Positions 21,355 to 29,996 of a DNA stretch of 64,000 nucleotides are shown piece by piece (the first letter of the stretch is position 1; every line of letters starts with the position of its first letter). The notes under the pieces were generated by a model, which made no database searches, was not told the origin of the DNA, and saw only the letters and a list, made by a program, of their open reading frames with translations. The DNA is from Hydractinia symbiolongicarpus (Eukaryota > Cnidaria > Hydrozoa > Anthoathecata > Hydractiniidae): positions 27,307,501 through 27,371,500 of the forward strand of contig NC_079878.1 of NCBI RefSeq assembly GCF_029227915.1. Reading direction: 5' to 3'. The position numbers and the translations under genes are program-made.

Positions 21355-21944
21355 ATGACTCTTATTAAAGACCCGCATACGACAATCTTCACCGGGCCTA
21401 CAAGTTGCGGCAAGACGCAGCGTGTCCTGGATTTACTTGAGAACGAGTACAGGCATCATTTCGACAACATTGTAATTCTCTGCCCTACAATTCGCTGGAA
21501 CAAGACCTATCTTGAGAGGTCCTCGATGTGGAAAGATGACTATGTGTCCTTGGTGGAGCCCAAGGAGCAGCTGTTCGAGTGGATCCAAAAACTGTCGTCG
21601 TTGCTTGCGGGCGAAGAGACGCTTTTCATCATTGACGATATGATAGCTGACGAGAGTCTCGACAAAAAACGTCAATCCCTGCTTGAGCTTGCCATCAGCG
21701 GTAGACATCCCAAACACAGTCTCTGGTTACTCACTCAAAGCTACACGGCCATTCCGAAGAACCTTCGAAGGCAAAAAAGCAGCTATTCATGTGGTACCCC
21801 TCGGAAAGGAGCGACATAAAAATGGTAGACAAAGAGACAAATATAATCAACGACTGGGAGACCATCAAGACTGAATTGAAAAAGTCCAAGCATGCAAGCC
21901 TGTACGTAAGACTGGAGCATTCTAGAAGTTACAAGATCGCCTAG
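21355..21944 (+). pseudogene. Genome-packaging ATPase (FtsK/HerA, A32-like), one frameshift
   Basis: Walker A GPTSCGKT at residues 14-21, Walker B TLFIIDDM with D94-D95, and a sensor-like LWLLTQSY about 35 residues later: the pattern of A32-type packaging ATPases that pump DNA into capsids. A frame slip in the A-run at about 21770-21780 (aggcaaaaaagc) ends the first frame at 21819. The shifted frame supplies the usual C-terminal part (FMWYPSERSDIK... ) and stops at 21944. Restored length of about 195 codons is near the family's range. Starts one base after AATAAA. Confidence 0.85.
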
Positions 21945-22054
21945 ACGGGCTTCGCAGGAGCAGGTACAAAATACGGCTTGGCGACGCTATTACTAACCTC
22001 TCTAGGACAGATCTGTCCACCCTCAGCCAGATACAGTTTTACATATAATAAAAG

Positions 22055-22824
22055 ATGGATAATGAGAGCGTAATTAAGGCTGTGTATCAAGCTCTTTTGA
22101 GAGCCCATGACAGACTGATAGATGCAGTGAATGACGATGACACCAAACTGGTAAACACGACTCGGGATATTGAAGAGTTATGCAAAAAATATCCATGGCT
22201 TTTCAGCATCTGAGGCCTGGAACCTGATGCAAGATCCTGAGGACGCACACGACAAGACGAAAAGTTTCAAAAGGCAGATGATAAACTTTATGCGCGCTCT
22301 GAAATGGATGAAGTGCTGCGGGCGCCTCACGCCTGACAAAATCCAGACTGTCCATGTGATCATGATGCGCGGAGAAAAACACAAGAGCGACGACTAAGGT
22401 ATTCGCTGTTTTTCACGAATTTGCCCCTGTTTCTGCAATTCCAAGGTTAGTGACAGACGCCCTGGATCGATACTACTCTACAGAGACTGACGATCCGATA
22501 TGGAACGCGGCGAGGTTGTTTATAGACTTGATTAATATCCATCCATTCGAAGATGGGAACGGGAGGTTATGTAGGCTAGTTATTTCTCACGTACTTGTGG
22601 ACAGTGGGTTGAGCCTCTTTCCAGTTTTGCTTAGTTCGTTCCACAAACGCTACAGGCGCCATTACATTCAGGCTGTTAAAAGGTTTGAAGAGAGACTGTC
22701 GCTACTTTACACGATGGTCTGCAAGTCTTTGGTGAAGGTATGGGATAATTTCGAGCAAAACTTGGCTCTACTAGATTCCTCGTTGAGCCTTGGCGTGTAT
22801 AAGAAAGATGTCCTTGGTCAGTAA
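22055..22824 (+). pseudogene. Fic-domain protein (AMP-transferase family), two frameshifts
   Basis: The C-terminal frame (22450-22824) carries HPFEDGNGRLCR (about 22540-22572), the complete Fic signature with its catalytic His and the anion-binding G-N-G-R. Fic enzymes usually transfer AMP from ATP to a hydroxyl of a target protein. An N-terminal helical part starts at ATG 22055 (MDNESVIKAVY), two bases after AATAAA. Frame changes near 22200 and near 22385-22420 separate it from the middle part (SASEAWNLMQDPEDAH...) and from the Fic core. It ends inside the next gene (17-bp overlap). Known Fic roles include bacterial toxins and host-protein modification; a role in host takeover by the element is inferred. 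The active-site motif is intact although the gene is broken. Confidence 0.82.
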
Positions 22825-23191
22825 TTTTTTCGAAGGCAGCAAAGTTCGTTTTTTATACATTAAGGAAAGAGGCCAATGCCTCGTAGCCAAACACGTGTGG
22901 AGAGCTGTCGGCTATAACGATAATCATAATGGTAGAAAAGCTATCCAGGCACATGTACCGGAGAAGCATGTAAAGCGGGCCTGGGAGGTTAAAAGTACCG
23001 CAGAAGACAAGGGGGTCGATATCGACCCTCTTCATTCAGACACGATGCTACTGACAGAGCCAGGCCTTTATTGCTTCCTCTTATGTGAGCCACGGGTTCA
23101 CATTAACCACGCTTATGGGTATCAACTGTTCCCCCGTACCGGGGGAACCGGTGAAATGGCCCTCGGGCTCGTGAAATTTACCATTTTTTAA
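22808..23191 (+). CDS. BRO-N domain protein (viral/prophage antirepressor-like), possibly C-terminally altered
   Basis: From the ATG at 22808, the first ~85 residues match the BRO-N pattern: VRFLYIKERGQCLVAKHV near the start, a G-Y-x-N region followed by AIQAHVPEKH, and LTEPGLYCFLL near residue 87. BRO-N domains bind DNA and occur in baculoviruses, other large DNA viruses and phages. The usual continuation after the CFLL block is missing; the last ~40 residues look unrelated and cross a C/G-rich hairpin, suggesting truncation or rearrangement. The gene lacks its own AATAAA start motif and overlaps the Fic gene by 17 bp, so the two may be expressed together. Its end overlaps the 3' end of the integrase gene by 14 bp on the opposite strand. 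Confidence 0.75.
   Translation: MSLVSNFFEGSKVRFLYIKERGQCLVAKHVWRAVGYNDNHNGRKAIQAHVPEKHVKRAWEVKSTAEDKGVDIDPLHSDTMLLTEPGLYCFLLCEPRVHINHAYGYQLFPRTGGTGEMALGLVKFTIF
23126..23146. terminator. GC-rich hairpin between convergent genes
   Basis: ttcccccg-ta-ccgggggaa (about 23129-23146) can form a stem at the point where the BRO-N gene and the integrase gene converge. It may stop transcription from both sides or be the scar of a rearrangement; neither is shown. Confidence 0.25.
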
Positions 23192-24176
23192 CCGAGTCAG
23201 GAGGCAGCTTCGTGTCTTCAGGAACCCGCAAAAGCTCTTCTTTCACAAACACACGCTCTGGACCATATGCAAGGTAGTACATCGTTCGGTTGTTTGGTTC
23301 GTTGACGATGCGGTCAAAACGGAACGTTTTTTTCGACCAAATCATGTCAGTTGCACGTCTTCTCTGATCTCCATGCTCTACACCAGGCTGCATCAAATAT
23401 CGGTAGAGACCATCTTCTGCCAGAGGCTTCTTGTCAGGCTTGTAGCTTGCTTTTTGTGGAACCTCGTCGAGTTTGACTGCATCGATAGGTTTCATCTTGA
23501 TTCCAGCGGTTTTTGTTTTGTTCATCTGATCGACAATTTTGTAGAGTTGCTTGACCCATATCGTCGAGACCTTACCCTCTTCGTTGAGCTCTTGAGCATC
23601 TTGAGCCTTGAAGAGACGTCTCGCGAGCTGCTTGTTGAAGTTTTCTACAAAGGCAGTGTGGTGATGATGGTACTTTGTCACCGTCCTGTCGATCTTGACG
23701 TCATGTTTTTGAAAGGTCTTTGTAACGTCTGCAAGGAACTCGGTTCCTGCATCTATCATGACAGCCTCGGGCCACGTCAAGGGTCTGGCCTTGTAAATGT
23801 CCTCGATCATTTTGGCCACTTCTGCAGCCTTTTTCGTTCGCAGGGGTCTCGCCACTTTGAACCTGCTGGCAATGTCAATTTCAGTAAGAATGTATTTGTA
23901 TTTCGAGCCATACAGGCGATCATGAGGCATGCTAAGCAAATCAAATTGATGTACTGCATTTGGAACGGTTACGGTGTAATGAGGATGTTTTACCACCTTT
24001 GGCTCTGAAATGAGAACCTGCCAGAAGGCCTGGTGGGCAAGGTAGATTTTGACCTTTTTCATAGACAAACCACTAAGTTCAACAAGTTTTTCAATGGCTT
24101 CGTTTACGATCCAGAGATGTGTTGGCTCATAGTAAATACTGCTCAATTTTTCCTTCTCTGTGGGAATATTCGACAT
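23178..24176 (-). CDS. Polinton integrase (retroviral-type, DD35E)
   Basis: Intact 332-codon frame. Catalytic residues are D79 (HQFDLL), D142 (MIDAGTEF) and E178 (AFVENFNKQLARR), with 35 residues between the second Asp and the Glu as in retroviral integrases and Polintons. The C-terminal third (FRFDRIVNEPNNRTMYYLAY) fits the small beta-barrel/chromo-like DNA-binding domain. It would insert the linear element into host DNA. No recognisable zinc HHCC is present at the N-terminus. Start motif AATAAA lies one base upstream of ATG (24174-24176). It converges on BRO-N. Confidence 0.93.
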   Translation of the reverse strand: MSNIPTEKEKLSSIYYEPTHLWIVNEAIEKLVELSGLSMKKVKIYLAHQAFWQVLISEPKVVKHPHYTVTVPNAVHQFDLLSMPHDRLYGSKYKYILTEIDIASRFKVARPLRTKKAAEVAKMIEDIYKARPLTWPEAVMIDAGTEFLADVTKTFQKHDVKIDRTVTKYHHHHTAFVENFNKQLARRLFKAQDAQELNEEGKVSTIWVKQLYKIVDQMNKTKTAGIKMKPIDAVKLDEVPQKASYKPDKKPLAEDGLYRYLMQPGVEHGDQRRRATDMIWSKKTFRFDRIVNEPNNRTMYYLAYGPERVFVKEELLRVPEDTKLPPDSVKKW

Positions 24177-24217
24177 GTTTATTACATGTCGAAAACATTT
24201 TAACTCCTGTGGAGACG

Positions 24218-24605
24218 CTAGGTGAACTTGTACGCTGCAAAACCAAGGGGGGCTAAGGATCCAACGATAAACGTCAGCTCGCCGTCTTGTTGCTGTTTGC
24301 TGGGCGTGTAGAAGTCGGATAACTTAGGAGCCTTCTCGATCGTTTCGATGTAATAGTCTCTCATACCTTCATCGAGCTCCTTCAAGCTCTCTCCAGCTTG
24401 CCTTTTCAGCTCTCGTTGATGGTTATACCAATCGATCTTTGCCTGCCTGTCACGTACCCATTGTGTTTGAGCTGCTTGAAGTTGTTCAATTGCTTTATCA
24501 TGTCGTTTCCGTTCCTCTTCGCCATGGCCTGAACAGGAAATTTGATCCATTAAAGGCTAATGCATTAATCGCAGCACCAGCCACAAGAACACCGATAGTT
24601 GCCAT
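24218..24605 (-). pseudogene. Small Polinton virion-like protein with hydrophobic N-terminus and coiled coil, one frameshift
   Basis: Minus-strand start MATIGVLVAG at 24605 (AATAAATG) opens with a hydrophobic stretch. A frame slip near 24535-24545 passes into the frame ending at 24218, which carries a long charged helix (EEERKRHDKAIEQLQAAQTQ), a helix with KELDEGMRDYY, the phrase LSDFYTP, and a hydrophobic C-terminal segment (LTFIVGSLAPLGFAAY). It sits between integrase and major capsid protein on the same strand. Function unknown; probably a minor virion protein. Confidence 0.6.
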
Positions 24606-24611
24606 TTATTT

Positions 24612-25889
24612 TCAGTATTCCACAGAGTGATAATGGCCGTCTAAGATGTTCAGCTGAGCATCCTGAAGTAGGAAAACGTAGCATTTAATATCACTGGTCC
24701 CGTCAGCTTTTTTCGTCATATACAGGGTTACACCGTCGCTTAATCTTTGAATAGGTCTGCCAGAACCCTTTAGGGTATGGTCCGGACTACTGCGAAAGTC
24801 AATGAACAGCGCATAACGCTCAGTCATGAACTGCCCAATCGTTACCCAAGAATCGTGGCTACCGAATAAGTTTACGATCTGCTCGAGGTGATCCTTCGGG
24901 AGCATCGCGTGCGTGTAGAGCTTATTAGGCTCACCCTCGACAGTTATCGAGATTTTTTCGATCTTTGGGTTATAAAAAACCTCGTTAGCGCCCGAGTAAG
25001 CCTTCACTTTTCCAGGGTCTACAAAGAGCAGTAAAACGCCTTTCAAACTTTTTGCAGGCGTATCAATTTGCAAATTGTAACTTGTGTCAGCCTTTTTCAT
25101 TGTGACAACCTTACTACGGAGAACCCTTTCATAGTGTAGCGCAAAACGATTATACTGTGACATCATAGCGCTCGCGAGACCCTCGTTATTAATCTTGTCA
25201 AACTCTAGTGCGATATTAGTGATCTTATACGCGGCATCCGGTGGTTTAGCTGCGGTATTTCCAACAGCTGCCGTACCTCCATCTTTGATAACGTCACGGT
25301 ACGATGCAAAATGTATAACGAATTGCAGCCTATCGTGTAAGCCTGCCTGGTAGAAGGGCAAGTCTCGTGTTAATTCAAACATTGTCCCCAAGGGCACGCA
25401 AAAGGTGCTACCGTAGGCTGCGACGATCGCTTTTTCCTCATCCGTGCCTACATGATCAGTCGCTTTTACCTGTAGGGCGCGTATTGTACCGTCGTTGGGA
25501 TTCATCCCCTCTAGGATCAAGTTGTTTTCCCGATGAAACTTGGGCAACCATAGGTCCTTCTAGGTAGCGAGCACCCTGTAGTCGCTAATATTTCGCACCT
25601 CGTTACCCTTCAAATTGATACGAAGATTTTGCACCAAGGACTTACCTATATTGCTGACGATAGTGCGCTTCGTGTTTGTTCCCGTTAATTCAAGATCAAA
25701 GAGGAGTTTGATACTAGATGGAAAAATTACATCGTTCAGCCCCATGTTGGGGATGTCCACATATAAGTCCTCGTTCTGATTAATCGTACTAGGGACATGA
25801 CTTACTTTTACACGCTGCTTCTTGCCTTTCATAGCCATCATTGTTTTAATCTCCGCGTAGGGATCGAGCTTAGTTCCGAATATACTCAT
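24612..25889 (-). pseudogene. Major capsid protein (double jelly-roll type), one in-frame TAG
   Basis: One frame of about 425 codons from ATG 25889 to 24612, interrupted only by TAG at 25560-25562 (one C-to-T change from CAG). The size, the position next to integrase and ATPase, and alternating beta-type hydrophobic strands (VIFPSSIKLLFDLEL, ISITVEG, YALFIDFRSS) fit the Polinton major capsid protein. The fold itself cannot be proven by reading. Genes of this kind imply that Polintons can form virions. The ATG follows AATAAAGC. It shares a 33-bp divergent spacer with the plus-strand gene at 25923. Confidence 0.72.
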
Positions 25890-25922
25890 GCTTTATTATT
25901 AGCTGATTTTCGTTTCAAATAA
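25890..25922. promoter_or_regulatory. 33-bp divergent spacer with AATAAA at both starts
   Basis: On the minus strand AATAAAGC precedes the capsid ATG (25889). On the plus strand CAAATAAATG forms the start at 25923. Since neither gene has a same-strand neighbour ending here, the AATAAA copies cannot be polyadenylation signals of an upstream gene. Confidence 0.5.
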
Positions 25923-27901
25923 ATGCCGATTAATCCAATATACGAAGGAGACGACTTTACGTCAGAGGAAAAAATTCCAGACGAGGATTTCAGTAGGCCT
26001 GATTCCAGCTCCACGATAACGCCAGATCAGCAGCAAGATCAGGAACAATCCGGCTCAGCACGAGACACCACGACAAGACAGAGGGAAGAGCTACTAAAAT
26101 CAAGGGTCGACGATCTTTACGAACACCTTGGCGAGGAGCTGGGGCAGCCAATCGTGAGATTTTATAACGAGTCTGAGGCACAAGGAAACCAGCTTCTTTC
26201 CGATGGCATAGAGATCACTAAAAGGAATGGTGAATTGAGGAGCGTTGCCGAGTTAAAGAGGAGGTTAGGTACAAATCGCTTGCGAGAATTAGGGTTTACC
26301 GACTATACTACACCAAACAAAGGCAGTAAAGCAATGGCTCAGAAACTCCTTAACGAGATTGTTCATGTTTATCAGAAGGCCGATGATATTGAAATGATGC
26401 CGCTGCTCGAGAACGTCCTTGATGAAACGGAGAGCCTGATAGAAGAGACTCCTTTTGGCGCCAGCTTCACAGAGCGTGAAAGAAGAGGGCTCAACCTCGA
26501 GCTTCAAACGCTAAAGAGTAACCTGAAGCACTTGAAAAGCAAGATGGTCTTCTATGACAGCGAGATCGCCAAAGCAGAAGCCAAGGTAAAAAGGCTTGAG
26601 ACGAAGAAAGCTACACCTGGAGTAGAACAGCAAAATATCTGGAACGAAGACCTTGGTAAGACTAGGGAAGATCTAGAACGACTCCAAGATCAAAAGGAAG
26701 CAGTACGAGAAGCACACGGTTTACTATCATCTGACACTCAGAGCCAACTGAAAGCAATTAACCCTATTCGGTCCGGGGGGGGGGGGGGCGGATTCCGCCC
26801 CCCCCTGACGGTTTTTTTTTAATAACTCCTGATTGCTTTCTTATATGGCTATGATACTTACTGAGTTTCAACATTTATCTATTAGACACCTGCATGCTAA
26901 ATTTTTAGGTCCCATATCATTCAGAGGCTTTGATATTGGCCATTACTCGAAACTACCCCTAAAATCTCTATGAAATCCTTACAATGGGGAAAATATAATA
27001 ACTCCTGTTAGGATTATCCTTAGAACTTGAAACTTGCAAGACAACTTTGTTTCGTCAAGAAGAATCATTTTGAATAATTTTGACACATGACTAATCCGAT
27101 TTCCCGATTTTTCGGATTTTACCCGAAAATCGGGAAAAAACGGATTTTCGGTCAATTTTTGGCAATTTTTTATTCGATCCATGTAAAAACCGGAAGATAT
27201 GTTAGAAACATTTTATTTAGCTTTCAGAAACTTCAAACAGAATGTAAAAATTCGCTCTAGAACAAAGGTAATTATATTTTAAGCAGATAGTGGCATTTTT
27301 AACAATTTTCAAGCTTCTGATGACGTCACAGAAAATGTGCTGACGCAAGCAAAAATTTATTGCCGCCATTTTGTTCCTTTTATGACGTGCTATAAGTGTG
27401 CCAAGTTTGATTCAATTTGAACAATCCTATGAAAAGTTATTGAGGGGCGCCCCGGTCATAGTATGTTCGAAAAACCCCGGACCGAATAGGGTTAAGGAAA
27501 CGCTGATGAAAATCACAGAAAGCGATAAATCGCTGGCTGAAAAGCTTAGAATCTTGTTTAAGCAGCAAGGGGTTGCCATAGCTAGCATCGTGGCGGCTGT
27601 TGGTCTACTGATTTCCACCATCGTACTCGCAGTTACAGGTGGTGGAGGTTCCGCAACAGGCGCAGGAGGAAGTGCCGCAGGGAAGGGCTTTTTGCAAAAA
27701 CAGCTGGAAAGGCTTGGGAAATTTTTGAAATACCTGGCAGGTAAGGCAGGTAAGGCGCTACCAGGGATTATTGGCACGGTTGTCTCGTTCTTTTTTAGAG
27801 TGGCCGCAAAAGTTGTTGAATACGCAGCCAAACACCTTTACATGGCAATCGCTGCTGCCGTCGCTTCTGTTGTGGTCTACGTTGGTGGCAAACTATCGTA
27901 A
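25923..27901 (+). pseudogene. Polinton structural-type protein with coiled coils and a membrane C-terminus, split by a MITE
   Basis: The N-terminal piece (25923-26757) is acidic, then rich in charged helices (LNLELQTLKSNLKHLKSK; DLERLQDQKEAV). The C-terminal piece (27496-27901) has a hydrophobic segment (IASIVAAVGLLISTIVLAV), a Gly/Ala-rich linker, then basic-hydrophobic helices to the stop. A 730-bp TTAA-flanked insertion (26762-27491) separates them. Removing it together with one TTAA would keep one open frame of about 415 codons, so the insertion is the only visible lesion. Product unknown; membrane-active virion protein is a reasonable guess. Confidence 0.62.
26762..27491 (+). mobile_element. 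piggyBac-like MITE, TTAA-flanked, inside a Polinton gene
   Basis: Begins CCCTATTCGGTCCGGGG and ends with its inverse, flanked by TTAA on both sides (26758-26761 and 27492-27495). Next to the left end is a G-run/CGGATTCCG/C-run palindrome. No transposase is present. TTAA duplication and CCC-starting ends are the piggyBac pattern. Related copies are at 61674-62413 (opposite orientation) and 63920 to the edge. Confidence 0.85.
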
Positions 27902-27923
27902 ATATTGGTGCTCCTGCGGAGCA

Positions 27924-28538
27924 TTAATATTTCTTCAACCAAATGTACATTAGGATTGATAATACTCCCGCAGTAACCAAGGTGGCCTTGCTGTCCTCGT
28001 GAGAGTTTCCATCTCCTAACTGAGGCATCTTTTCAGATTTTAGGGCACCCCTCGATATTTCTTGCCCAGGTCTGACTCGTTTTAAAAACTGTGTGGGTTT
28101 GTTGTTTAGGTCTAGCATCGCACTCGCCGGCGCAATCAAGAGGTTGTTGTTATACCCAACAATTTTACCAATACGCAGGTTCATATCGGAGGGTAGCATG
28201 TACACGTAGTGCATCACGGCAAAATTCACTGGGGTCCTGGCATATTGAAGCACCTTTTGAAACTCGGTGATATCGTGGCCTACGTTCTCCTCACGTTGTA
28301 CCATGGCTTCGAATTTCTGCAGTAGTATCTGTCTCGCTGTGAAATTGTCAGCATCCAAACATATAAGGGATGCCTTGGCATCATCTTGGGACCCTAGTAG
28401 TAAAATCACGTAAACACGAATACTCTCGCTAAGCTTCGTCAGACCTTCCGATGTCAGGCCTTGGCCCGTAGGCATGATAAACTTGGCCCAATCACCATCT
28501 ACTTGCGGCCACCATCTACTATTTGTGAGCGAGGACAT
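27924..28538 (-). CDS. Polinton protein of unknown function with C-terminal membrane anchor, probably 5'-truncated
   Basis: 204 codons from ATG 28538, but the frame stays protein-like upstream (about 30 more residues including YAQICREYGADPN) until a stop at 28629-28631. The true start therefore seems lost at a rearrangement junction near 28600-28630. The body is mixed alpha/beta without a recognised motif; the last 20 residues (ATLVTAGVLSILMYIWLKKY) look like a tail anchor. Unlike its neighbours the ATG has no AATAAA motif, in line with a lost 5' end. It may correspond to a minor capsid or penton-type protein, unproven. Confidence 0.6.
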   Translation of the reverse strand: MSSLTNSRWWPQVDGDWAKFIMPTGQGLTSEGLTKLSESIRVYVILLLGSQDDAKASLICLDADNFTARQILLQKFEAMVQREENVGHDITEFQKVLQYARTPVNFAVMHYVYMLPSDMNLRIGKIVGYNNNLLIAPASAMLDLNNKPTQFLKRVRPGQEISRGALKSEKMPQLGDGNSHEDSKATLVTAGVLSILMYIWLKKY

Positions 28539-28609
28539 GAGAGCCTTAAACTTGTATTGGGCATTGGGGTCGGCACCATATTCACGACAAATCTGGGCAT
28601 ATCCAGATG

Positions 28610-28919
28610 TAGAGAAATTGAGAAAATTTTATATGACTATGACAGCTTCTACAAAACTGACGTGTACCAAAGATTGAGACTCGTTTGCCCTCAGTTAGAT
28701 GAAGACGATTGCCTGCTGGATGGGAAGAAATCAAAAATTCTTGCTTTGCTTCCCACTAAAGAGTTAAACGCATGGGGAGACATGCTTACATGAAGTTTTG
28801 ACACTCCAATCTACCTTCCTTTGAAAGGCTTAACAGACAGACTGGAGTTCATGCTGACTGATGAGTATCATCATGAAAAAAATGTTTCGTTCGTCGGAAT
28901 TACGATGCATTTACTCATA
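28610..28919 (+). pseudogene. 3' part of an unknown Polinton gene, copy 1, with stop and frameshift
   Basis: Corresponds to 29682-29991. It has TGA at 28791-28793 where copy 2 has TGG, and an extra A near 28880, so it is the decayed twin. Coding-like part begins about EIEKILYDYDSFYK. The 5' end is missing because the sequence to the left is the reverse strand of the neighbouring gene. Confidence 0.5.
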
Positions 28920-28925
28920 GAATAA

Positions 28926-29342
28926 ATGATGGCTGATACAATGAAGCTTTACCCAACTTTGCCGCCAAGTGCGCCTGAGCAGGAGCAGCCTGAAGAAAGT
29001 CAGGTCTACAGACTAAAAAAGATCGAAGAAATCGAGCAGTACCTGCGGTCTGAGATCAAAGAGAGGGAAAAACTCTACAAAAAGTTCAAGCTTTGGGGGA
29101 TGGGGCTTCGCTATGCTGATCATGGCATAATTGCTGTTACTGTCATCACCTTCGCAGCAGGTATTGCCACGCTTGCAACCGGATTCGGAGCCCCCATAGC
29201 AATTGGTCTTGAAGCCGCGGCTCTTGCAGTGGGCATAGGCCAAGTAGGTTTGAAGAATGCTTCCAAAAGGATACGGTATAAGGTGCACAAACATGAGTGC
29301 ATCAAACTCCTAGCTGAATCAAAACCTTTTGAAACTCGGTGA
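28926..29342 (+). pseudogene. Truncated copy of the helical membrane protein gene
   Basis: Same start as 29997 (AATAAATG) and about 132 near-identical codons, then the duplication junction replaces the C-terminal ~85 codons with a few antisense-derived residues. The membrane segments are kept; the C-terminal charged helices are lost. Confidence 0.65.
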
Positions 29343-29610
29343 TATCGTGGCCTACGTTCTCCTCACGTTGTACCATGGCTTCGAATTTCTGCAGTAGTAT
29401 CTGTCTCGCTGTGAAATTGTCAGCATCCAAACCTATAAGGGATGCCTGGGCATTAGCTTGGGACCCTAGTAGTAAAATCACGTAAACACGAATACTCTCG
29501 CTAAGCTTCGTCAGACCTTCCGATGTCAGGCCTTGGCCCGTAGGCATGATAAACTTGGCCCAATCACCATCTACTTGCGGCCACCATCTACCATTTGTGA
29601 GCGAGGACAT
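29302..29610 (-). pseudogene. Truncated copy of the 27924-28538 gene
   Basis: Shares the first ~95 codons with the gene at 27924-28538 almost exactly, then ends at the duplication junction, losing the C-terminal half with the membrane anchor. Confidence 0.65.
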
Positions 29611-29681
29611 GAGAGCCTTAAACTTGTATTGGGCATTGGGGTCGGCACCATATTCACGACAAATCTGGGCATATCCAGATG

Positions 29682-29991
29682 TAGAGAAATTGAGAAAATT
29701 TTATATGACTATGACAGCTTCTACAAAACTGACGTGTACCAAAGATTGAGACTCGTTTGCCCTCAGTTAGATGAAGACGATTGCCTTCTGGATGGGAAGA
29801 AATCAAAAATTCTTGCTTTGCTTCCCACTAAAGAGTTAAACGCATGGGGAGACATGCTTACATGGAGTTTTGACACTCCAATCTACCTTTCTTTGAAAGG
29901 CTCAACAGACAGGCTGGAGTTCATGCTGACTGATGAGTTTCATCATGAAAAAATGTTTCTTTCGTCGGAATTACGATGCATTTACTCATAG
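29682..29991 (+). CDS. 3' part of an unknown Polinton gene, copy 2 (open)
   Basis: Open frame ending at 29991 just before the next start. The convincing part starts EIEKILYDYDSFYKTD and runs through CPQLDEDDCLLDGKKSK, LLPTKELNAWGDM and LEFMLTDEFHHEK. The frame is also open further left, but that stretch is antisense to the minus-strand gene and not credible. The gene has lost its 5' half. No motif recognised. Confidence 0.45.
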
Positions 29992-29996
29992 AATAA

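Noticed and set aside
23373-24008. 211-codon plus-strand frame over the integrase
   Set aside because: Antisense to the intact DD35E integrase; Cys/Leu/Phe-rich composition typical of a shadow frame.
27467-27491. Possible second 2A-like motif (KNPGPNR) in the open frame at 27398-27901
   Set aside because: The NPGP reading comes from the MITE end (CCCCGGACCGAATAGGG) and lacks the required D-x-E before it. It recurs at each MITE end independent of any gene.
28461-28600. Plus-strand extension to the left of the 28610 gene fragment
   Set aside because: This part is antisense to the well-supported minus-strand gene starting at 28538; only the portion to the right looks coding.
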